This document shows positions 27,246-37,174 of a DNA stretch of 64,000 nt, in pieces. A program made the translations under genes and the position numbers. The notes under the pieces are model-generated. The model ran no database searches. It worked only from the letters and a program-made list of their open reading frames with translations, and was not told the origin of the DNA. Location of the stretch: assembly GCF_001665625.1 (NCBI RefSeq), contig NZ_LZSY01000110.1, forward strand, positions 62,001 through 126,000, in the 5' to 3' direction. The number at the start of each line of letters is the position of its first letter. Within the stretch, counting starts at the first letter, position 1. The stretch comes from Mycolicibacterium peregrinum (GTDB taxonomy: Bacteria > Actinomycetota > Actinomycetes > Mycobacteriales > Mycobacteriaceae).

Positions 27246-27264
27246 TTAGCTTAGGTTTTCCTAA
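27246..27264 (-). promoter_or_regulatory. IdeR-like iron box upstream of the porin gene
   Basis: Read on the minus strand the site is TTAGGAAAACCTAAGCTAA. It agrees with the mycobacterial IdeR consensus TWAGGTWAGSCTWACCTWA at 16 of 19 positions and starts 46 bp upstream of the porin GTG. The position suits repression by iron-loaded IdeR, but the match is imperfect. Confidence 0.5.
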
Positions 27265-27504
27265 ATATCAATAGGTATGCCTGCCCTAAATTCTGTTTGC
27301 CTAGGCAAGCGCTTGGCAATCGCCAGGTCGGAGGCCGGTGGCCCGGCAGATTTCCTGTTCGGGGCGTGTTTTGACGGCTTCAGACCGCATCGATGGGATC
27401 GGCTTCCCGATACTGGGAGCCTTCCTGGTCATCGGGGCAGACCGTCCGCGAATCCCTATGCGTTCGTTTCTTTGCCAGACGAACCTGTGGAGCAGGAACA
27501 CAAA

Positions 27505-27535
27505 CTGGGCCCCCTCCCATCGGGAGGGGGCCCAG
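27505..27535. terminator. GC-rich hairpin downstream of hsaB
   Basis: A perfect 14-bp stem (CTGGGCCCCCTCCC at 27505-27518 with its complement at 27522-27535) around a 3-nt loop, 20 bp beyond the hsaB stop codon. It probably ends the hsaADCB transcript. Its construction is nearly identical to the hairpin at 25606-25636. Confidence 0.75.
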
Positions 27536-27554
27536 TCGTGTCAGCGACGAAAAG

Positions 27555-28123
27555 TCAGAGCCAGGTGTCAGGCGTGGTGGCCGTCAGGAACGCGTCCAGA
27601 TCGTCACGCCACTGTGCCGGGGTGTTCTTGTCCGGCTCGATCCCGGTGTACTCACCACGGTAGAACAGCAACGGCCGCGGCTTGCGCTTGGGCACTTCCG
27701 ACAACGAGTGCACCGCACCGAACACCACGAAATGGTCGCCGCCGTCGTGCACGGAATGCACATTGCAGTCGATGTGGGCAAGGCTGCCGTCGATCACCGG
27801 AGAACCGAGTTCCGAAGGGGTCCAATCGATCCCGGCGAACTTGTCCGGAGCCTTGGAGCCGAACTGCGCCGACACATGCTGCTGATTCTCGTGCAGCATG
27901 TTCACGCAGAACTTTCCGCTGGCCTCGATGGCCTGCCACGCCCGCGACTGCTTGGTGGGACAGAACAGCACCAGTGGCGGATCAAGCGACAGCGCCGCGA
28001 ACGACTGACAGGCAAAGCCGACCGGCACGTCATCGTGAAGCGTGGTGATGACCGTGACGCCGGTACAGAACTGGCCCAGCACATTTCGGAACGTGCGCGG
28101 GTCGAGCGGCTGAGCCTGTGCCA

Positions 28124-28124
<1 letters not shown>
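27555..28124 (-). CDS. hsaB: Flavin reductase HsaB
   Basis: A 189-residue flavin:NADH reductase-domain protein. FCTGVTVITT and CQSFAALSLDPPLVLFCP form the flavin site near the N-terminus, and FGAVHSLSEVPKRKPRPLLFYRGEY is the C-terminal block. In M. tuberculosis (Rv3567c) it supplies reduced flavin to HsaA for hydroxylation of 3-HSA, the phenolic intermediate made after steroid ring B opens. The ATG at 28124 shares one base with the hsaC stop (TGATG), fitting translational coupling. Last gene of the hsaA-D-C-B unit. Confidence 0.92.
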
Positions 28125-29896
<1,772 letters not shown>

Positions 29897-31087
29897 TCAG
29901 ACCATCGTGTCGGCCGGGGGCAGGCCGAACTCGTTGTTGCCGAAGATCAGGTAGGCGCGCTCGGGATCGTTGGCCGCGTGCACCCGGCCGGCGTGCGCGT
30001 CACGCCAGAACCGCTGCACCGGAGCGTCATTGGACAGTGCGGTGGCACCCGAGGCCTCGAAGAGCCGGTCGATCGAGGCGATCGCGCGGCCGGTGGCACG
30101 CACCTGATCGCGCCGCGCCCGGGCCCGCAGCTCGAACGGGATCTCCTCGCCGGCGACCAGCAGGGCGTACTCGTCGGCGACGTTGCCCGACAGCTGACGC
30201 CAGGCGGCGTCGATGTCGCTGGCAGCCTCGGCGATGCGGATCTTGGCGAACGGATCGTCCTTGGCCTTCTCACCGGCGAAGGCGGCGCGGACGCGCTTGC
30301 CCTGGTGCTCGACGTGGGCGTCGTAGGCGCCGTAGGCCATACCGACGATGGGCGCCGAGATGGTGGTGGGATGGATTGTGCCCCACGGCATCTTGTACAC
30401 GGGAGCGGTGTTGGTCTCATACCCGCCGGCGGTGCCGTCGTTCATCGCCTTGTAGGACAGGAAGCGGTGCTTGGGCACGAACACGTCCTTGACCACGACG
30501 GTGTTGCTGCCGGTACCGCGCAGGCCGACGACGTTCCAGACGTCGTCGATCTGGTAGTCGGTACGCGGGATCAGGAAGCTGCCGAAATCGACCGGCCGGC
30601 CGTCCTTGATGACCGGGCCGCCGAGGAAGGCCCAGCTGGCGTGATCGCAGCCCGAGGACCAGTTCCAAGCACCGTTGACGAGGTAGCCGTCACCGGTCTC
30701 GGTCACCACACCGGCACCCATCGGGGCGTAGGACGAGGAGATCCGGACCGAGGTGTCCTCGCCCCAGACGTCTTCCTGAGCCTGCTGATCGAACAGCGCC
30801 AGGTGCCAGTTGTGCACACCGATGATGCCGGCGACCCAGCCGGTGGAACCGCACGCGCTGGCCAGACGCCGGACCGCCTCGTAGAACACGGTCGGGTCGC
30901 ACTGCAGGCCGCCCCACTGCTCGGGCTGCAGCAGCTTGAAGAAACCGATGTCCTCCAGCGCCTTCACGTTCGCGTCGGGCAGCTTGCGCAGATCCTCGGT
31001 CTCCTGAGCGCGCTCACGCAGCGTCGGCAGCAGTTCATCGATGCCGGCCAGCACTGCCTGCACGTCACGCTGTTCAATGGATGTCAC
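29897..31087 (-). CDS. hsaA: 3-HSA hydroxylase oxygenase HsaA
   Basis: A 396-residue group D flavin monooxygenase with acyl-CoA-dehydrogenase fold. The long conserved stretches GVHNWHLALFDQ, ISSSYAPMGAGVV, NWSSGCDHASW and GLRGTGSNTVVVKDVFVPKH match M. tuberculosis HsaA (Rv3570c) almost word for word. It hydroxylates 3-HSA using reduced flavin from HsaB. GTG at 31087 is preferred: GGGAGG stands 8 nt upstream and the N-terminus (TSIEQRDVQAVLA) matches the family. First gene of the operon, 60 bp from a KstR-like box. Confidence 0.94.
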   Translation of the reverse strand: MTSIEQRDVQAVLAGIDELLPTLRERAQETEDLRKLPDANVKALEDIGFFKLLQPEQWGGLQCDPTVFYEAVRRLASACGSTGWVAGIIGVHNWHLALFDQQAQEDVWGEDTSVRISSSYAPMGAGVVTETGDGYLVNGAWNWSSGCDHASWAFLGGPVIKDGRPVDFGSFLIPRTDYQIDDVWNVVGLRGTGSNTVVVKDVFVPKHRFLSYKAMNDGTAGGYETNTAPVYKMPWGTIHPTTISAPIVGMAYGAYDAHVEHQGKRVRAAFAGEKAKDDPFAKIRIAEAASDIDAAWRQLSGNVADEYALLVAGEEIPFELRARARRDQVRATGRAIASIDRLFEASGATALSNDAPVQRFWRDAHAGRVHAANDPERAYLIFGNNEFGLPPADTMV

Positions 31088-31146
31088 GGAAATGCCTCCC
31101 AAGATTCGGACTGCGATAAGCGCGAGCTGACCGCTTAGACTGAGAT

Positions 31147-31160
31147 TAGAACACGTTACG
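31147..31160. promoter_or_regulatory. KstR box, hsaA side (one mismatch)
   Basis: TAGAACACGTTACG fits the KstR consensus TnnAACnnGTTnnA except for the final base (G for A). It lies 60 bp upstream of the hsaA start, within the divergent hsaA/kshB promoter region. Confidence 0.65.
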
Positions 31161-31215
31161 ATTTGTGTCGAGTAGCGCCTGGCAATGGTGGGCTGGACCA
31201 GGGCAAGTACGTTTT

Positions 31216-31229
31216 TGTAACATGTTCTA
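31216..31229. promoter_or_regulatory. KstR box, kshB side
   Basis: TGTAACATGTTCTA matches TnnAACnnGTTnnA at all fixed positions and sits 27 bp upstream of the kshB GTG. Together with the site at 31147 it should give coordinate control of hsaADCB and kshB by KstR. Confidence 0.85.
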
Positions 31230-31255
31230 GTTATGAGTGAAGAGAGGGTCCAGCC

Positions 31256-32314
31256 GTGACTGATGAGCCACTGGGCAGCCATGTGCTCGAACTGCAGGTG
31301 AGTGCAGTCATCGAGGAGACGGCCGACGCCCGGTCTCTCGTGTTCTCCGTGCCCGAGGGCTCAGAGATTCCCGCCGACCGGCTGCGCTATGCCCCGGGCC
31401 AGTTCCTGACCCTGCGGGTGCCGAGCGATCGCACCGGCTCGGTGGCCCGCTGTTATTCACTGTCCAGCTCGCCGGTGACGGACGACCAGCTGACCGTCAC
31501 GGTCAAGCGAACCGTCGACGGTTACGCCTCGAACTGGCTGTGCGACAACGCACATGCCGGCATGAAGATGCACGTGCTGGCCCCGTCGGGCACCTTCGTA
31601 CCCAAGAATCTCGACACCGACTTCCTGCTGCTGGCCGCGGGCAGCGGCATCACCCCGATGATGGCGATCTGCAAGTCGGCACTCGCCGAGGGCACCGGCA
31701 ACGTCGTCCTGGTCTATGCCAACCGCGACGAGAACTCCGTCATCTTCGGTGCCACCCTCCGCGAACTGGCGGCCAAGTACCCCGACCGGTTCACCGTCGT
31801 GCACTGGCTGGAGACCGTGCAGGGCCTGCCCAGCCCGGCCGCACTCGCCACACTCGTCGGCCCGTATTCGGCGCGCGAGGCCTTCATCTGCGGGCCCGGA
31901 CCGTTCATGGCAGCAGCCGAGCAGGCGCTGCAGCAGGCCGGCGCCGCCGACGAGCGCATCCACATCGAGGTGTTCAAGTCGCTCGACTCCGACCCGTTCG
32001 CCGCGGTCGTCATCGAGGAAGAAGAGGGCGACCAAGAGCCGGCCACCGCGATCGTCACCCTGGACGGCACCACCCACGAGGTCCGTTGGCCACGGTCGGC
32101 CACGCTCCTCGACGTCCTGCTGGACAAGGGATTGGACGCACCGTTCTCCTGCCGCGAAGGCCACTGCGGTGCCTGCGCCGTGCTCAAGAAGTCCGGGGAC
32201 GTCGAGATGAAGATCAACGACGTACTCGAACCATCCGATCTGGACGAGGGCCTGATCCTGGGTTGCCAGGCCACACCGGTGTCGGATTCGGTCGAAGTCA
32301 CCTACGACGAGTAA
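31256..32314 (+). CDS. kshB: 3-ketosteroid 9alpha-hydroxylase reductase KshB
   Basis: A 352-residue class IA reductase. FAD-binding RCYSLSSSP is near residue 65-73, the NAD-binding LLAAGSGITPMMAICKSAL near 124-142, CGPGPFM near 214, and a C-terminal plant-type [2Fe-2S] domain with CREGHCGACAVL. It passes electrons from NADH to the oxygenase KshA, which hydroxylates C9 and triggers ring B opening. Orthologue of Rv3571. GTG start with GAGAGGG 7 nt upstream; perfect KstR box just before it. Confidence 0.93.
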   Translation: MTDEPLGSHVLELQVSAVIEETADARSLVFSVPEGSEIPADRLRYAPGQFLTLRVPSDRTGSVARCYSLSSSPVTDDQLTVTVKRTVDGYASNWLCDNAHAGMKMHVLAPSGTFVPKNLDTDFLLLAAGSGITPMMAICKSALAEGTGNVVLVYANRDENSVIFGATLRELAAKYPDRFTVVHWLETVQGLPSPAALATLVGPYSAREAFICGPGPFMAAAEQALQQAGAADERIHIEVFKSLDSDPFAAVVIEEEEGDQEPATAIVTLDGTTHEVRWPRSATLLDVLLDKGLDAPFSCREGHCGACAVLKKSGDVEMKINDVLEPSDLDEGLILGCQATPVSDSVEVTYDE

Positions 32315-32330
32315 CGAGCGGATACCTTTC

Positions 32331-32912
32331 TTGACGATGACGATCAACAGGCTTTCCGCAGCGAGCACGGCAGCAGTGCTGACCGCGGCTGCGCTGGCGT
32401 TCCCCGGGTCGGCCGCGGCCGCCTCCAATTCGGCCGTCAGCTCGATCCCGAGCCCCCAGGGCACGATCGAGATGCACGTCAGCGCGGACTGCGCCGGCAC
32501 CACATGCAACTTCCGGACGTCGGCGAACCTGCTGACCCCGGACGGGCCGATCGGGTTCCCCGGCGACGCGTGGGCGCGTCAGACCATCACCCTTCGTAGT
32601 TCCAACAAAGACACCTGGCAGGAAGCCTCCTACAGCGCCCCGGCCGGGATGCCCCGGGAGATCAAGGGCTCCAACCACGACAACGTGCTGTCGAAGTTGT
32701 ACCGGTCGGTCAACAAGGTCGAGATCTCGGCGACGTACTTCGGTGGCGGGCCGATCGAACGCTTCACCATCGACGGCGTGTCGACACCCACCAAGTGGCA
32801 GACCGGCCAGCCGAACACCGCGGACAACTTCATCATCTGCTCGGACATCCACGTGACCTGGGGCGGGGTGAACCTCACCACGCCGAGCGCCTGCGCCACG
32901 ACCGGGTTCTGA
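32331..32912 (+). CDS. Secreted protein, Rv3572-like
   Basis: A 193-residue secreted protein. An N-terminal signal peptide (SAASTAAVLTAAALAFPGSAAAA, cleavage likely after AAA near residue 30) precedes a Cys-containing, beta-rich domain. There are four cysteines in the mature part (CAGTTC near 54-59, IICSDI and SACATTG near the end), which could form two disulfides. It follows kshB by 16 bp, the position of Rv3572 in M. tuberculosis. TTG at 32331 or ATG at 32337 could start it. Function unknown. Confidence 0.75.
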   Translation: MTMTINRLSAASTAAVLTAAALAFPGSAAAASNSAVSSIPSPQGTIEMHVSADCAGTTCNFRTSANLLTPDGPIGFPGDAWARQTITLRSSNKDTWQEASYSAPAGMPREIKGSNHDNVLSKLYRSVNKVEISATYFGGGPIERFTIDGVSTPTKWQTGQPNTADNFIICSDIHVTWGGVNLTTPSACATTGF

Positions 32913-32937
32913 CCGCGCGCGCCTTCTGGATTGGCGC

Positions 32938-33399
32938 TCAGGCGTCGTCTACAGCCATGTGTTTGTCCACGAGCCTGCGCCACCGGCGGTGCCGGTAGGC
33001 GTAGATCCCGCGGGCAACCGCGACCACCAGGGAAGTCATTCGGTCGGCGTCGATCTCGACGGTGTCGCTGTAGCGGCACGACCGATCGGTGACCGGTTCG
33101 ACGTGCAGGGTGTGATCCCAGGAACGCAGCATGCCGCCGTACTCGTGGGTGCGGATGGTGCGGGTGGTGTCGTCGACGTCGAGAACCTCGATGGTGTGCC
33201 GGTAGGCCGGGATCACGTGGAAGGCGAACAGCCATCCGGTGCCCAGGTCCCCGGCCCGGAACGGTTCGGTGCGTCCGGCCAGAGCGGGCACGCCGAACAG
33301 GCCGCGGCAGACATAGAGAAACGTCGGGACCTGCTGCATGGCCTGCCACACTCGTTCCGTGTCGGCAGGAAGAATCGTCTCAACATGGATGCGCTGCAT
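32938..33399 (-). CDS. SRPBCC-fold protein
   Basis: A 153-residue protein of the SRPBCC/polyketide-cyclase superfamily. The N-terminal VETILPADTERVWQAMQQVPTF strand-helix is typical, followed by alternating strands (LFAFHVIPAYRHTIEVLDV, SWDHTLHVEPV) and a long C-terminal helix. Such folds bind hydrophobic ligands. It diverges from a TetR gene 60 bp away and may be its target. No catalytic role can be assigned. Confidence 0.65.
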   Translation of the reverse strand: MQRIHVETILPADTERVWQAMQQVPTFLYVCRGLFGVPALAGRTEPFRAGDLGTGWLFAFHVIPAYRHTIEVLDVDDTTRTIRTHEYGGMLRSWDHTLHVEPVTDRSCRYSDTVEIDADRMTSLVVAVARGIYAYRHRRWRRLVDKHMAVDDA

Positions 33400-33459
33400 G
33401 CCACCAATTTTCGAGAGCAGCGCGACGCCTGACTACTCGCTTTTCGTGCGGAGGCGACA

Positions 33460-34125
33460 ATGACCCCTACCGACCGATTTCGGGCTCGTAAGCAGCCCAG
33501 ACAGCAGCGCGCCGTGGAGACCCGACAGGCCATCCTCGAGGCGGCGGCTCGCGTTTTCGCCGAGTACGGGTATGCCGCGGGCACCACCAACCGCATCGCC
33601 GAAGCAGCGGATCTGTCGATCGGCTCGCTGTATCAGTACTTCCCGAACAAGGACGCGATCCTGTCGGCGCTCACCGACGCACACGTCGACGCCGGTACGG
33701 CGCTGCTGCGCGAGCGCACTGCCTCAGGCCTGCCCGAATCACTCGAAGATCTCCTGCGCCTCTTCGTCCGGGCGACCATCGACAACCACCGCGACGACAC
33801 CCGACTGCACCGCGTGCTGTTCGAGGAAGCTCCTCGCTCACCGGCTCTGCTCGACCGGTTGCACCGCGCCGAAGAGGATGCCGTCGGCACGGCAAAAGCC
33901 TTGCTGGACAGCCACTCTGACGTTGCGGTGGCCGACACCGGGTTTGCGGCGCGCATGGTGGTCGCGACCGTCGAGTCGCTCACACACCGGCTGTTGGCGT
34001 GCGACAAACCCGCCGACGCCGAACAGCTCGAGGACGGCATCGTCACGATGCTGGCGGGGTACCTGCGGGACCCCAACGGCCCCCCACCTTCGCGAGCAGA
34101 CGCAAAGTCGCACCAAAACCCTTGA
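33460..34125 (+). CDS. TetR-family regulator
   Basis: A 221-residue TetR protein. The DNA-binding domain lies at residues 15-62, with the recognition segment TNRIAEAADLSIGSLYQYFPNKDAILSAL. The closing residues, RADAKSHQNP, are encoded by the left arm and loop of the palindrome at 34093-34150, so the tail was probably gained when that element inserted. It diverges from the SRPBCC gene, its most likely target. Not part of the conserved steroid gene order. Confidence 0.82.
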   Translation: MTPTDRFRARKQPRQQRAVETRQAILEAAARVFAEYGYAAGTTNRIAEAADLSIGSLYQYFPNKDAILSALTDAHVDAGTALLRERTASGLPESLEDLLRLFVRATIDNHRDDTRLHRVLFEEAPRSPALLDRLHRAEEDAVGTAKALLDSHSDVAVADTGFAARMVVATVESLTHRLLACDKPADAEQLEDGIVTMLAGYLRDPNGPPPSRADAKSHQNP

Positions 34126-34150
34126 ATTTGCGCGATTTTGCGTCTGCTCG
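34093..34150. repeat. 58-bp palindromic element at the tetR/fadE34 junction
   Basis: 19-nt arms (34093-34111 and 34132-34150) pair perfectly apart from one G-U pair, around a 20-nt spacer; the arms read CGAGCAGACGCAAA and onward. It spans the tetR stop codon and ends 13 bp before the convergent fadE34 stop, so it is placed to terminate both transcripts. Confidence 0.7.
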
Positions 34151-34162
34151 GCGGAGAAAGTC

Positions 34163-36292
34163 CTAGCGCGGCAGGCCGAGGAGACGCTCACCGGCGACGG
34201 TCAGCAGGATCTGTTCGGTGCCGCCGGCGATGGTCAGGCAGCGCGTGTTGAGGAAGTCGTGCACCTCGCGGTTACGCACCGCACCGCCGCCGTCGGACAG
34301 TTCCAGGCGGAACTCGGCCAGTGTCTGCCGGTAACGCACGCCGATCAGCTTGCGGGCGCTGGCCTGCGCGCCGGTGTCCTGGCCGCTGACCGCCAACTGC
34401 GCGATCCGCTGGTCCAGCAGTGAACCCACCTGGGCTGTCAGGATCAACCCGCCGAGGCGGTCCAGGTCGGCCGGATCCACGTCGGGCTGCGCGCCGAGGG
34501 TGCGCAGCAGCTCTTCCATCGGATTACCCAGTGCCGTGCCGCCGGCCATCGCCACGCGCTCGTTGGCCAGGGTCGTGCGGGCCAGCCGCCAGCCGTCGTT
34601 GACGGTGCCGACGACCATCTCGTCGGGCACGAACACGTCGTCGAAGAAGACCTCGTTGAACAGCTCGTCACCGGTGATCTCGCGCAGCGGGCGGATCACG
34701 ATGCCCGGCGACTTCATGTCGATCAGGAAGTAGGTGATGCCCTTGTGTTTCGGAGCGTCGGCGTCAGTGCGTGCCAGGCACACGCCCCAGTGCGCTTTCT
34801 GTGCCGCCGAGGTCCACACCTTCTGACCGGTCAGCTTCCAGCCCGGCTCACCGTTGGGACCTTCTGCGCGAACAGCTTTCATACGCAGTGCGGCCAGGTC
34901 GGAGCCGGCGCCGGGCTCGGAGAACAGCTGGCACCAGGCCAGATCGCCGCGCAGCGTGGCCGGCACGAACTGGTCGATCTGCTCGGGGCTGCCATGCTCC
35001 AGGACGGTCGGCACCGCCCACCAGCCGATCACCAGATCCGGGCGCTCCACCTCTGCCGCAGCGAGTTCCTGGTCGATCAGCAGCTGCTCGGCCGGAGATG
35101 CGTTGCGGCCGTAGGGACGTGGCCAGTGCGGCGCCAGCAGGCCGGACTCGGCCAGGGCCACCTGACGCTTTTCCACCGGCAGCGCGGCCACCTCGGACAC
35201 CGCGGCGCTGATCTCGGGGCGCAGGCCGGCCACCGACTCCAGATCGATCCGGAGTTCACGACGCACACCCTGCTGGGTCAGTGCCGAGACCCGGCGGATC
35301 CACCGGCGCCGACCACCGAGCGCGTGCGAAATCCCATATGCGCGACGCAGATACAGATGCGCCTCGTGCTCCCAGGTGATGCCGATACCGCCGAGCACCT
35401 GGATGCAGTCCTTGGCGTTGGCCTCGGCCGCGTCGATACCGGCGGCGGCCGCGACCGCAGCGGCGATCGACAGCTGGGAGTCATCGGCCTCCGAGACCGC
35501 ACGCGCCGCGTCGGCGGCAGAAACCGAGATCTGCTCCGAGCGCAACAGCATCTCGGCACACATGTGCTTGACGGCCTGGAAGCTGCCGATCGGCTTGCCG
35601 AACTGCTCGCGCACCTTCGCGTACTCGGTGGCGGTCTGCAGGGTCCACCGCGCCAACCCGGCGGCTTCGGCGGCCAGGACAGCCGCGGTGATGTCGGAGA
35701 ACCGCTGCCGCGAGACATCGAGCACCTGCGCGGGCGCCGAGTCCAGCACGACCCGGGCCAGCGGCAGCGAGAAGTCGGTGGCGGTGAGCAGTTCGACGCT
35801 CACACCGGCAGCACCCGCGTCGACCAGCACAACGCGGTCCCCGGCGGGCAGCAGCAACACCCCGGCGGCGTCCGCGCCGAGGACAAACTCGGCGGTGCCC
35901 GAGATCTTGTCGCCGGACAGCGTCAGGTCCGCATCCAGGGCCGCACCGGCCGTGCGCTCACCCGATACCAGGGCCTCCAGCACAGCCTCGTCGGTGACGA
36001 CCAGGGTGGCCAGCGCCGTGGTGGCCACCGGGCCGGGCACCAGCGCGGCCGCGGCCTCGTCGACCATCGCGCACAGATCCTCGACCGTGCCGCCGGCGCC
36101 GCCCTGTTCCTCGGGGACCGCCACGCTGAAGATCCCTAGTTCGGCGAGACCCTGAAACGGCCCGCGCCAGGCATCGGCATCATGTTCAGCCTCGCGGACG
36201 GCGGTAGCTGTAGCAGCTGCGGCCGCCCAGCTACGCACCAGGTCACGGGCGGCAAACTGCTCGTCGGTGATGGTGGCAGACGCGCCGGACAT
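34163..36292 (-). CDS. fadE34: Fused acyl-CoA dehydrogenase FadE34
   Basis: A 709-residue double-length acyl-CoA dehydrogenase, two family domains joined end to end. The first half ends with QVLGGIGITWEHEAHLYLRRAYG (about 303-325). The second half contains CQLFSEPGAGSDLAALRMK and finishes in LTIAGGTEQILLTVAGERLLGLPR. The fused form is characteristic of FadE34 (ChsE3, Rv3573c), which in M. tuberculosis dehydrogenates C24 steroid side-chain CoA esters in one polypeptide rather than a heterotetramer. KstR box 45 bp upstream, divergent from kstR. Confidence 0.92.
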   Translation of the reverse strand: MSGASATITDEQFAARDLVRSWAAAAATATAVREAEHDADAWRGPFQGLAELGIFSVAVPEEQGGAGGTVEDLCAMVDEAAAALVPGPVATTALATLVVTDEAVLEALVSGERTAGAALDADLTLSGDKISGTAEFVLGADAAGVLLLPAGDRVVLVDAGAAGVSVELLTATDFSLPLARVVLDSAPAQVLDVSRQRFSDITAAVLAAEAAGLARWTLQTATEYAKVREQFGKPIGSFQAVKHMCAEMLLRSEQISVSAADAARAVSEADDSQLSIAAAVAAAAGIDAAEANAKDCIQVLGGIGITWEHEAHLYLRRAYGISHALGGRRRWIRRVSALTQQGVRRELRIDLESVAGLRPEISAAVSEVAALPVEKRQVALAESGLLAPHWPRPYGRNASPAEQLLIDQELAAAEVERPDLVIGWWAVPTVLEHGSPEQIDQFVPATLRGDLAWCQLFSEPGAGSDLAALRMKAVRAEGPNGEPGWKLTGQKVWTSAAQKAHWGVCLARTDADAPKHKGITYFLIDMKSPGIVIRPLREITGDELFNEVFFDDVFVPDEMVVGTVNDGWRLARTTLANERVAMAGGTALGNPMEELLRTLGAQPDVDPADLDRLGGLILTAQVGSLLDQRIAQLAVSGQDTGAQASARKLIGVRYRQTLAEFRLELSDGGGAVRNREVHDFLNTRCLTIAGGTEQILLTVAGERLLGLPR

Positions 36293-36336
36293 GGTGGACC
36301 TCCTAGCCCCTAGCGCGAGAAGTCCGTGCTTCTCAC

Positions 36337-36350
36337 TAGAACGTGTTCTA
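36337..36350. promoter_or_regulatory. KstR box between fadE34 and kstR
   Basis: TAGAACGTGTTCTA is a near-perfect palindrome matching TnnAACnnGTTnnA fully. It serves both the fadE34 promoter and kstR autoregulation. Confidence 0.88.
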
Positions 36351-36493
36351 ATGGTGACAGTGTTCGACCGTCAAGTCGACCCGCATCACAGCAGGACACG
36401 TCCGTGTGTTTAACGGCTCGGAGGTGTGTAGAAGGAGATCGCCGTGCGTATCGTTTTCGACGGGGCACGCGACGAGAGGGGGCCACACACCGC

Positions 36494-37171
36494 ATGTCCA
36501 GCGCACCACAGAAGACAGGCAGCGAATCGTCCGGGTCTGACACCCGGCCGCGTGAGGTTATGAACGTGGCAGTCCTCGCCGAATCCGAACTCGGCTCCGA
36601 AGCTCAGCGGGAGCGCCGCAAGCGCATCCTGGATGCGACCCTGGCCATCGCCTCCAAGGGCGGCTACGAGGCCGTCCAGATGCGTGCCGTGGCCGAACGG
36701 GCCGATGTCGCCGTCGGCACGCTCTACCGCTACTTCCCGTCCAAGGTCCACCTGCTGGTGTCGGCCCTCGGCCGGGAGTTCGAGCGCATCGACGCCAAGA
36801 CCGACCGTGCCGCACTGGCCGGCGGCACCCCCTACCAGCGGCTGAGCTTCATGGTCGGCAAGCTGAACCGCGCGATGCAGCGCAACCCGCTGCTCACCGA
36901 GGCCATGACCCGGGCCTTCGTCTTCGCCGACGCCTCGGCCGCGGGCGAGGTCGACCATGTCGGCAAGCTGATGGACTCGATGTTCGCCCGCGCGATGAGC
37001 GACGGCGAGCCGACCGAGGACCAGTACCACATCGCCCGGGTCATCTCCGACGTGTGGCTGTCGAACCTGCTGGCCTGGCTGACCCGCCGTGCCTCGGCCA
37101 CCGACGTCAGCAAGCGACTCGACCTGGCTGTCCGGTTGCTCATCGGCGCCGAGGACAAACCTAAGATCTAG
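36494..37171 (+). CDS. kstR: Steroid catabolism repressor KstR
   Basis: A 225-residue TetR regulator. From residue 25 (AVLAESELGSEAQRERRKR) it matches M. tuberculosis KstR (Rv3574) closely through the helix-turn-helix (MRAVAERADVAVGTLYRYFP) and the ligand domain (KLNRAMQRNPLLTEAMTRAF, WLSNLLAWLTRRASATDVSK). It represses the upper steroid genes and is released by 3-oxo-cholestenoyl-type CoA esters. Starts at 36494, 36560 (ATG after GTGAGG) or 36566 (GTG) are all possible; the last two give the length reported for the M. tuberculosis protein. Confidence 0.93.
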   Translation: MSSAPQKTGSESSGSDTRPREVMNVAVLAESELGSEAQRERRKRILDATLAIASKGGYEAVQMRAVAERADVAVGTLYRYFPSKVHLLVSALGREFERIDAKTDRAALAGGTPYQRLSFMVGKLNRAMQRNPLLTEAMTRAFVFADASAAGEVDHVGKLMDSMFARAMSDGEPTEDQYHIARVISDVWLSNLLAWLTRRASATDVSKRLDLAVRLLIGAEDKPKI

Positions 37172-37174
37172 CGG

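Larger units (their letters stand above)
27201..27554. other. 354-bp gap between the porin gene and hsaB
   Basis: No convincing coding sequence. It contains the AT-rich porin promoter region with the iron-box-like sequence at 27246-27264, then about 230 bp with no recognised feature, then the hsaB-side hairpin at 27505-27535. In M. tuberculosis the corresponding interval next to hsaB holds nat (arylamine N-acetyltransferase); no nat remnant is recognisable here. Confidence 0.6.

Noticed and set aside
6285-27554. A single genomic island with integration ends
   Set aside because: No integrase, tRNA, direct repeats or change in coding style was found at the borders; separate insertions are just as likely.
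34745-36139. A 464-codon plus-strand frame antisense to fadE34
   Set aside because: Arg/Gly/Gln-rich translation with no motif; the opposite strand encodes an intact double acyl-CoA dehydrogenase.
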